Assembly: GCA_025716815.1 (NCBI GenBank)
Contig: JAIXMN010000009.1
Span: 806,001 to 870,000 of the forward strand
Direction of reading: 5' to 3'
Length of the DNA: 64,000 bases
DNA from: Dichotomocladium elegans
Lineage: Eukaryota; Mucoromycota; Mucoromycetes; Mucorales; Lichtheimiaceae
Shown here: one piece after another, positions 56,298-64,000 of the stretch
Numbering within the stretch: position 1 is the stretch's first letter
Layout of the letters: each line of letters opens with the position of its first letter
Made by a program: the position numbers and the translations under genes
The notes under the pieces: model-generated
Databases searched by the model: none
Told to the model about the DNA's origin: nothing
Seen by the model: the letters and a program-made list of their open reading frames with translations, nothing else

Positions 56298-57755
56298 AGA
56301 GAGAGAGGCAGAAAGAGAGTGACTTGAGTGCGAGCGAGAGTGTGTGGATGGGAGGGGGACAAAAGAAAGAAGTGGTATGCAGAGGGAAAAACGATGGGGG
56401 TGGGGAAGGAAAAAAAACCAATATTTTCTTAGTGGCACATGACGGTTTGCAACGCCAATCAGAGCCATCCTCCCCCACATAACGTATTGATCGGCTGATC
56501 ACGCGCCGACCCTAGTGTCCACACGGCTTCTTCGCATCGTGTGGGAGTCTTCTTACAACTGTCATCGCTTCTACCGTATATCTATCTCTATAGTCTGAAT
56601 GCGGCGCAAGGAAACAAAACCATTCTCGTTCACTCATGGTGATGCCTATGTCAGCATAGCATAGAAGGGCCGTGAATATGTGCAACTCTACCTATCGACC
56701 GATGCAACATAATCGCGGTTCACAAAAGGTTATCGTAACTTCATTCTGCTCGTTTTCGCAGACACGAAACAAACACCTAAAACGTGGGGTTGAAAAGTGA
56801 GATTCGCCGAATTCACCCTGACACGCCATCCTTTGTTCCCGAAGATTTCCCGAGCAAGAACAAGATAAAGAAAGCCACATTGCCACGTGAACTGAACTCA
56901 AATGGTCCCCTCCGTGTGGTGGATAGGAGTGTGCGCTTCTACTGGTGGAGGGCTCTAAGCCCACGTGCACTGATAAATATGTAATAGCTGGAGGGAAGCG
57001 CGTTCCTCTTTCTGTTACGGGTGACAGAACGCAGCGCCCACTTGGGTGGAACAGAATACGACGTTCTTTATTCGCTGATATCGGCCAGTGCCACTCCTTT
57101 CTTCTTTCGGATGTATGATAAGTCCGCGCCATCGTGGCGGGCACAGGAGAACAGACGATTATTAATAGCGAAAATCTTGACGTTTCCTTTTAAAGAAGGT
57201 ACCAACACTTCTCTTTTTTAGTCCATCCACGTCAGCAAAGAAACTGGCCCAGTAAACAGAAATCTGAAATCTCAGGAGGCAAAATGTTCGATGTGTAAGA
57301 CAAGCCGGCGGATGATGTCAAAGGCACTGGCGAAAAGCCACGTACACTTCCAAAAATGGCACTTGTCTTTTTCGGTCAGTGCTAGGTTTTGCTTACCATA
57401 ACGGCTGTAAAGGAAGAGTCAGCCCTGTTCCAGGGCGGCTGGATCAGCGCAATAGTTGCCACCACAACAGCAAAGACCTTTGACAACGAACACTCTCGTT
57501 GTTTCGCTAGCGAAGACAAATTTCTCCTCTCTTGCGAAGACGCTTGAAGAGCTTGCACACAATATTCTCCTCCCCCCCCTTCCGAAAGTTCAAAAGGGAA
57601 AGAGAAGCCCAAATAAAAGGAAGCAGAGCTCTTACCTCCGTTTTATCCCAATCATGGGCCTTCCGTGGACAAATTTTTTAAATTCAGATGACACAGAAAT
57701 TGTGATAACCTATATAAGGAGAGCTACGTTTCATGGATGCCATGACAGAACTACA
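56298..57755. other. Divergent upstream region between methyltransferase and C2H2 gene
   Basis: The left part (56298-56440) is the purine-rich antisense of the methyltransferase leader. The remainder has no gene. The longer open frame running into the C2H2 gene from 57456 lies upstream of its TATA element and is not used. A TATA element and a short overlapping upstream frame lie at the right end. Confidence 0.5.
57711..57719 (+). promoter_or_regulatory. TATA element of the C2H2 zinc finger gene
   Basis: TATATAAGG sits 45 bp before the chosen start codon. Its position argues that the reading frame upstream of it is not translated, and it supports the start at 57756. The role is inferred from motif and distance. 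Confidence 0.6.
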
Positions 57756-58574
57756 ATGGCTACTTCTATTTCAGCTTACGATTGTTTCTCTTCAGATAAC
57801 ATTGCTGGCTTCTCTGAGCTAAATTGTTATCATCAACATCAGCCAAAGCTGGTCGCTTCTATTTCCGCTTCAAATCCTTACTGTCATGTCGTCCATATGC
57901 AGCCATCCACATGCAGCCAGACGCCGTTGCTATCAACTTCGACGATTGATTGCCTTTCCATACCGCAGAAACCGACGGTAATGCCTAAACAAGCAGCTCA
58001 GCTGCTATCGCCGGCCCTCTCGAATAGCAGTGTCTCATCTCAATGCGCCATGCAAGGTAAATATATCAGTAAAGGACGAGAAGAGGATGGTCAAGTTGAT
58101 CGTCTTGCCGTATTACACATAGATTCATACTTGGCTTCGCCTCCCTATTCATCGCCAACGTTGCACACTTCTCTTCCTCCTCCTTTTATACCAGCTCCGT
58201 CATTTTATGTCCACCAGCAGCAGTACCCGTCCTCTAATCGTTGCTATGCCAGCAAGACCAATAGCAGCGACAATTGTTTCTACTGGGAGGACTTTGGGCT
58301 CGATCCTCTATCTACTACTATCTACGGCTTCACATACGCCGCGAAGTCAGTGGGACTCTCTGATCTCCACCAATGCCAGCAACGACGGCGGCAACCAAAA
58401 ATTCACTATTGTCCCATATGCCCGCACACTTCAAATCGTGCAAACAACATGAAGGAACATATTCTTACGCACGACCCCAGCCGACCGAGAAAGTATGCCT
58501 GTCCGCGCTGTGGAAAACGATTTGCACGGAAACATGACATGAAGCGGCACGCCAAATCGCCTCATCATCCGTAA
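57756..58574 (+). CDS. C2H2 zinc finger transcription factor
   Basis: Single-exon protein of 272 residues with two C-terminal zinc fingers. The first is CPICPHTSNRANNMKEH with the second His three residues on (C-x2-C-x12-H-x3-H). The second is CPRCGKRFARKHDMKRH..HH (C-x2-C-x12-H-x4-H). The TH(x)nRPRKYACP linker resembles the canonical finger linker. The first 200 residues are Ser/Thr/Pro-rich without fold. The finger pair at the very C-terminus is like the stress and development regulators of Mucoromycota and the RARKHDMKRH helix of ascomycete regulators. Start 57756 (MATSISAYD) is chosen from the TATA element at 57711; an ATG at 57652 would add 35 residues but lies upstream of it. Confidence 0.85.
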   Translation: MATSISAYDCFSSDNIAGFSELNCYHQHQPKLVASISASNPYCHVVHMQPSTCSQTPLLSTSTIDCLSIPQKPTVMPKQAAQLLSPALSNSSVSSQCAMQGKYISKGREEDGQVDRLAVLHIDSYLASPPYSSPTLHTSLPPPFIPAPSFYVHQQQYPSSNRCYASKTNSSDNCFYWEDFGLDPLSTTIYGFTYAAKSVGLSDLHQCQQRRRQPKIHYCPICPHTSNRANNMKEHILTHDPSRPRKYACPRCGKRFARKHDMKRHAKSPHHP

Positions 58575-58724
58575 ATAAGAAATATTCATTGTACCTCTTT
58601 CTCCCTTTACCCCCTCCCCCCCCGCATGTTTATGTTGATGATTTTCTTCCACTTTGGTGTTATATACTTTTGCTTCTCGCAAATATTTTAGATGATCGCA
58701 CACATTTATTTGCCTCTACAATCA

Positions 58725-58730
58725 AATAAA
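58725..58730 (+). terminator. Putative polyadenylation signal of the C2H2 gene
   Basis: AATAAA lies 151 bp after the stop codon, followed by TG/T-rich sequence. The fit is good, but use is inferred. Confidence 0.45.
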
Positions 58731-59501
58731 TGATTTATTGTATATCTGTATTAGGTACTTTTATCATAGATCATGATTCTACTTCATTCTGTATATCATG
58801 CACGTCCCTTTGGACAAACGTAACACAAAAAGCGGCGGGAGATGGGGGCGTGGAGAGAGGGCTCCTAGTAACTTCCAAGATGATTGCGGTTTGTGTGGCC
58901 GAAACCGATCCCAACCCATGCTTCCTGCTGTAGCGTTCACCCTCCTTCTCCTGGAAAAACAAAAGACCCTGGAGTCGCTCTCGCGCGAAAGGATGAAGTT
59001 GTGTTGCAGCAACACGTGAGGTGGCCCATTGCTTACCAATCCGAGACAACGCCGTACATAACCATTTATGGCATGTACATACCCCCCACTAGCGCTTTCG
59101 GTTGGTTTTCCTTGTTGGTGTCACGCCTGCCGTATGACTATTGATTTGTTTGTTTTGTTTGTTTTGTTCTGTGTATATACTTTATTTTCCGGGCCATCGG
59201 CATTCTTTACACCGTTGCTCCTCTCTTATCGGCAAATACACGAAGAAAAGTGTATGGTAATTTTAATTTGCACTCCAGCTAATAAACTCTATCTGATGGT
59301 CACAAAAGGACATTCTAATTTGGAACTTATCTACCGCAGATGGATTGCCTTGTAAGATGAATCGTGGCGCACCCGCTAGCACATGAATGTGTGCGTCATC
59401 GTGGCGGAAAAAAGATAACGACGGTTTAACGGGGAAGGCGTGAAGAGCGGCTTAAAAATATCTGTACGAGTTTCGCTCTCCAGCCTCCTGAGCAAAAAAG
59501 G

Positions 59502-59528
59502 TGCATTTCCCGTCAGGTGGGAAATGCA
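59502..59528. repeat. Perfect hairpin, 10-bp stem and 7-nt loop
   Basis: TGCATTTCCC, then GTCAGGT, then GGGAAATGCA. The arms are exact reverse complements. No gene is adjacent, so it may be a transposon end fragment or a small structured RNA. Confidence 0.7.
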
Positions 59529-59616
59529 TATTGTTCGGCTTTAATACCCTCAAAGGATTGCGACATTATGCTTACACACACACACACATACACATACACA
59601 CAATCCATCTTATTGG

Positions 59617-59642
59617 CCCCGTCTCTCTGCACAGAGACGGGG
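59617..59642. repeat. Perfect hairpin, 10-bp stem and 6-nt loop
   Basis: CCCCGTCTCT, then CTGCAC, then AGAGACGGGG. The GC-rich arms are exact reverse complements, 88 bp downstream of the other hairpin with a CA repeat between them. Confidence 0.7.
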
Positions 59643-60779
59643 TTGATCCGTGCCGTCGGATGCAGTACCGCCCGAGAAAGCGGCTGATGTTTTCATGAAA
59701 ATAGACCAGAAAGTTATCACCAAAATTGGTCTGTGCAATTAAAATATCACGGAACAAGCAAAGATACAAGGCAAATTTATAGCTATCGGTATTATCCTAA
59801 CTGGAACAGCTAAAGTACAAAAACAATTACTTTGAAACATACAAAAGGCATCTGAACAGCTACTGACCAATCTGTGGTTAGCTAGCAGCATTAAACTCAA
59901 TAGACTGACTTTTGATTGTCCACCTGGAAGTCATAACTCGCTAACCCATTGCAACGCTTTCTATTCATTGCGCAGTTGAGTAGGGAGCGTCCTGAAATAA
60001 AATCTACGCCGTAATTGCAATAAGTCATACTTCTGTTTAACAAACTTCCACGTAATTCATTAGACCGGTGCTGCTTCGTACCTCTTATTTATATCGTCCA
60101 GGCGCCAGAAAACGATAATGACGGCCGGAATGAGAAAAACGGCGTTGATGTAGAGTTTCGCACTTGCATACCTTCATGCACCAGCATGACGCGGAGGGTG
60201 ATTTGGTTCCATCGATTACGGCTGTAGGTCTGATGGTTGGATGATTTCATCTTCTTTGAGAAATTATGATATATAGTCCTATGACTAATTTGTTTTCACG
60301 GTCGAATATGGGTAAGCCAAGCTTACGATGGGAGAAAGACTAGCTGCTACGATGGCGGCTGGAGTGGGAAGTATGGCGTTTATGTAGAAGTTTCACACTT
60401 CCATATCCCCATGCTATAATCTCTTTCCCTGACGTTGCGGTTAGCTCCTCTCTTAATTCGGTTTTGTCTATATTCTTCCGTGTTCACGTCTGCCGCACCA
60501 TGAAGGCCGTGTTGGCTGGCGGTACTTCATGGGCAATATCGGTCGCAGCATCTGGTTTTGTGCGCATCATGGTCGACTATCCCAATGAGGATTGCCCCCA
60601 CACCCTCGATGTGGCTTCTGCCTGGTCCTCAAAGTACCATCTTCCGAATTCAAGGGCTGGAGATACTTATCCGCATTATTGAATTTTTCGTTGCTACTAC
60701 TTCACATGGAAAGCAACTTGTAGTCGCATTCTGTTTCTGGTTCCAAGCCATTCTGGCGCTCTCGCGTTTTGTGCGGCCG

Positions 60780-62150
60780 CTATTCGCTTATGATTGTTAA
60801 TGACATCGCTTATGTCGAGGATCAAACAATTTCACTCACAGCGGCGGTATGGTTGTTCATAGTCCATGTGCAGCGTACCCTCTTCACCTTTGCCTTGAAC
60901 TTGGGACTGATTAATAAATTTACGGGCGATGATGGAACATGAGATCCGGTGATAGTTTACTTCCTCGAGAAAGAACAGCGATCAATAACGGTATACTCAG
61001 GCGTGAATATATTTCACGATATTCCTGTCTTGATGACTTGAAGTATCATCCATCACCGGGTAGTACCCGATCATCGCTGGGAATTTGCCCATTACGTCCA
61101 TGGGAGCTTTGAAGAAGCAGGCAAAAGCGATCACTTTCGGTATTTTTGTTGCTAGAATCACCATTGACCTTCCTTTTCTTTTATAGCTTTGGGACACGTA
61201 CACTGATGGCGATGACGCCGGCAGCTGAGATCCTTTTCGCATCTTTTGGACCAGCCGCAGTTTCCGGTGCATATTGACGTGGAACGCAGACTCATCGAGG
61301 AAAAACGCAGTTGGTGGCGTAATTGATATTGGTTCCCTTCAGGTTTGTAATCTAACTATATTGTTCCCCGATATCTCTGGGCTGTTTTCGCTGAAGCGTC
61401 GGTGTAAACCCGCTTGAATGTAAGGTTGCATTTGCTGACCATGAATCTACGGACTTCGTTGCTTTGCGATCTTCAGGTTTACATATTTCTTTGTCAACCT
61501 CTCCATGGCTTTGCCAACGGAAATGGAAGCATCCTCAGAAGCAAGCTCCAAGATATGCTTCTTGCATTCATCTTCCAGGATAGGTTTTGGGCCCCTTCTT
61601 TCGCTCCTCTCGAATGTTGCATCAGATTCATCTCTTTTTTTTTTGCCCGGCGCTGACAAAGATGGACATCGTACTTTAGTTGCTGGGCCGCTGGCGCCGC
61701 TGTCGATCAATTCAGGGTTTTAGGTTTAAGGAATCTTGAGATGGTTTCATCATTGTAAGCTCGACATTGTCCTTGGATTTTCATTGTTCTTTTGTTCAAT
61801 ACGCTGCCATCGTCCGTGCTTTGCTCGTGATTGTTGATCTCTTGCATCTCAGCATCCTATGCATAATAACTCCCTTATTAGAAGGTCATCTAGCAGAATA
61901 GCATTTTAAATGCTCCTCCATTGCAGTTTCAGGGTATGGGCAGTCAGATTTTCTAGGATATATTCCGCCTCATATATGATAAGCTCGATATGTTCTACTC
62001 CGTTTTCATCGATGATGTTGCCTTGAACGTTTTCATAAAAAAAGTTGTGGAACTCGTTTAATGCTGCGACAAAATATGATAAATGGAAATTAGTTTGTTC
62101 AGGATGCTTGGTATTGATACTATATGACTCATTCTGCAACAATGAAATAC
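60780..62150 (-). mobile_element. Degenerate Tc1/IS630-like transposon, diverged family member
   Basis: Pieces of one transposase follow in the right order on the minus strand. The N-terminal NFFYENVQGNIIDEN (61906-62142) matches NLFFYEDGQGHIVDE of the 17 kb copy. Then come YNDETISRFL, a helix-turn-helix stretch RRGPKPILEDECKKHILELASEDASIS (61447-61710), CVFLDESAFHVNM (first Asp, about 61250-61300), VMDDTSSHQDRNIVKYI (second Asp region) and a damaged FKAKVKRVR end. Stops and frameshifts occur between all blocks, so it is dead. Residue differences are larger than among the other three copies, so it is probably an older or different subfamily. Ends were not found. Confidence 0.7.
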
Positions 62151-63290
62151 TGAACAGGTGGTAATTGGATTGAACAAACAGTTCTCAGGCTAACCAATAA
62201 CTGATGAATAGGAAAGAACGACTTAAATTTTCTCACAGAGTGCGTCTTAAAAACCTGATATGATTAACATACGGCACATCCATGCTGTAAATAGTGTGAA
62301 ATCCTCTCGAACGGTAGCGTAGGTCGTTTGCTCCTCTGCACTTTGGCTAGTTAGATCTTGGGATATGATTGCCACATGGCGGTCTCTGAATGAATCCTTC
62401 TACACACAAAAAAAAAAGTCTTAAAATCTGAGGAGTACTGTACAATGGATCTGTAATACCTGGACTCCGTCGCAACACAAAATAAAGTAGAAACTAATTT
62501 TTATGTATCGCGAACCATGGGATATTTATACTAACTTGAAGGATTAAGTATATGTGCATGATTTCTAATCGACAGTTGATCTATATGGAAGTTAACTTGG
62601 TTTGCTTTGCAAGGAAGACATCGTCTTAGTAATCTGGATGATGGATTGGTTGTAATCTGCTTTGTCATGAGATGAATGCGGCCGTAACTGTTATAGGACA
62701 ACCGTACAGGGAAAGTGAGTATAGTACATAATACCGGCTCCGGAAATGCGGACGTGACCTTGGTCTTTGTCATTTTCCTTGTAGTATCTTGGTCGGCGGT
62801 CGGTGGTGCCTCGTCACTGTATCTACTGCTACAGTGGGACTGATTGACAAAAGAGGCAGTTCAATGCCAGCATTTTTAATACGTATATTAACGGATGTCA
62901 AAAAGAAGGTGTCTGGATAATTCTCGAGGTAAAATATGTCCGAGTGCTTCTCATAAGTCCAGAAGCAGCTGTCTAAAATCGCTATCAGACACGAACTCAG
63001 CCAAAGCACCTGTTTTGCTATGGAACGACATTTATCGAATATGGCGGCGATGGCTTAGATGGTTGATTGCTGGTAATACTGCAGTGAGATTTACAGATAT
63101 TGATGAATAAGATGACGTCACAATATCTGCTACGGCTCTGGATCTGCTTGCTGCAATGTTGGATGGGAATTACAATTATTACAATCCTTTAAACGAGCGG
63201 CAATTGAAATAAAGTGATGCGAAATCAACAGTGCATTACACGCTTATGCAGCTCCACAGTCAGGTTGAGCTTCCAGCCGTTGCGTTATTT
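62151..63290. other. Gene-poor stretch
   Basis: No supported gene. Two minus-strand frames (62531-62773, 62770-63009) overlap but show no domain I know. The sequence is AT-rich and may be decayed mobile DNA. Confidence 0.4.
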
Positions 63291-63593
63291 CAGGATTTTC
63301 AAAAAAGTTTGCCACAAAGTTTACTTATTGGTATAGGTCGCCTAGTTTTTCGTCGGTTTTGCTTGAAAACGTCTTTGAAATTTGAATAAAACATAAGCGT
63401 TTAACGTTCCAAACCATTCTGGTGTAAAAAAAAGCTAAGAAAGACTCACCTATAGCCTTGAATGCAGCTATTGCCTTAAAGGATAGCAGCGAACTAAAAT
63501 TTGACTCCGAATTTTAAGCAAAAACGACGAAACAACTTAGATGATCTATACCAACAACCAAACTTTGTGGCAAACTTCTTCTTGAAAACCCTG
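63291..63593. repeat. MITE-like element with ~80-bp terminal inverted repeats
   Basis: The left arm (63291-63370) starts CAGGATTTTCAA and continues through AGTTTGCCACAAAGTTT, TTGGTATAG and TTTTTCGTCG. The right arm (63514-63593) is its reverse complement with about 15-20% differences and ends TTGAAAACCCTG. The middle of about 140 bp has no coding capacity. Size, long inverted arms, and a TA immediately after the right end fit a miniature Tc1/mariner-type element. The left flank lacks a clear TA, so the target duplication is unproven. Confidence 0.75.
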
Positions 63594-64000
63594 TATCACA
63601 TTTTATAGCTTTGCTGCCTGCTTATCACTTTACTGTTATGTCGGGCGATTTACCAACCGACTTGAATGTAACAGGTAATTTGTAGATGGCTTCTTTTAGC
63701 TTCGATGGAAAGTCCTAATGCTCCCACTGTTTCACGTAGACTTCTGGGAATTACCTACCAGGGAGTGGAAAAACATCACCAAATATGATTTTCGCTACAT
63801 TCTGAAGACATTTGATATCGCCAAAGACCAAGCACATCTCGCATACTCTGACGATGTTACAAAACTTCAAAATGGCTTGTCTAGTAGTTCCAATCGCTTC
63901 AAAGCTCGGAAGCATATAGAACTGACCTGATCGTCCACGCTGCGAAGCGACGATTTTCTTTGGCCTTGCTAGTTTGTAAATTAATTGGACCTATAATCCT
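63594..64000. other. Right end of window, no gene recognised
   Basis: A plus-strand frame (63718-63930, 70 residues) is open but has no recognisable domain or leader. It could be an exon of a gene continuing beyond the window; the evidence is too thin to call. Confidence 0.3.

Larger units (their letters stand above)
58575..60779. other. Gene-poor stretch with hairpins and CA repeat
   Basis: No gene is supported. Visible structures are a perfect 10-bp hairpin at 59502-59528, a (CA)n microsatellite at about 59576-59602, a second perfect 10-bp hairpin at 59617-59642, and a pair of diverged direct repeats of about 75 bp at 60119-60190 and 60350-60425. The right end may be part of the neighbouring decayed transposon. 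Confidence 0.5.

Noticed and set aside
57456..57755. N-terminal extension of the C2H2 protein in an open frame
   Set aside because: It lies upstream of a good TATA element at 57711, so it is probably promoter sequence.
59576..59602. Possible short tandem array resembling a CRISPR
   Set aside because: It is a simple CA microsatellite with no spacers; CRISPR arrays are not expected in nuclear fungal DNA.
62531..63009. Two adjacent minus-strand frames (80 and 79 residues) as a possible gene
   Set aside because: No domain, no splice junction in phase, AT-rich surroundings; too weak to call.

Overview
The window is nuclear DNA from a filamentous fungus. Four things show this: short spliceosomal introns (mostly 45-80 bp, GT..TAG), about 20 intron-bearing genes packed on both strands, pyrimidine-rich leaders before start codons, and fungal Zn2Cys6 regulators with poly-Gln tracts. 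The gene set suggests an early-diverging fungus, most likely Mucoromycota: it has homologues that yeasts lack but animals keep (IBTK, NIPSNAP, queuosine nucleosidase, a BORCS6-like protein, TLC and GRTP1-like TBC proteins). The lineage is inferred. No rRNA, tRNA, virus or CRISPR array was recognised.

Layout. 1-18 kb is gene-poor: the start of an MFS transporter (VBA type), two divergent Zn2Cys6 regulators (5.9-8.6 and 10.4-11.5 kb), an intronless HET-domain gene (13.7-15.1 kb) and decayed Tc1/IS630-type transposons (3.1 and 15.7-17.3 kb). 18-36 kb is dense housekeeping sequence: branchpoint-bridging protein, an orphan gene overlapping DCC1 tail to tail, PLP synthase SNZ/PDX1, a beta-ketoacyl-ACP synthase, NIPSNAP, queuosine salvage, a third transposon copy, Dpb3-like histone fold and UTP6. 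38-58.6 kb holds NADP-isocitrate dehydrogenase, a small AT-hook/Myb-like protein, a 12-exon mitochondrial carrier, IBTK, a TBC Rab-GAP, a BORCS6-like protein, a TLC membrane protein, a SAM methyltransferase and a C2H2 regulator. 58.6-64 kb is gene-poor again: hairpins, a fourth decayed transposase and a ~300 bp MITE with ~80 bp inverted arms.

Gene models were built by hand from splice sites, phase and family conservation; exon phases were checked arithmetically and close. Four introns are best explained as GC-AG introns with an identical GCAAGT donor. No operon-like functional cluster is visible. Shared themes are mitochondrial metabolism (KAS, IDH, carrier, NIPSNAP), RNA processing (BBP, UTP6) and replication/cohesion (DCC1, Dpb3).
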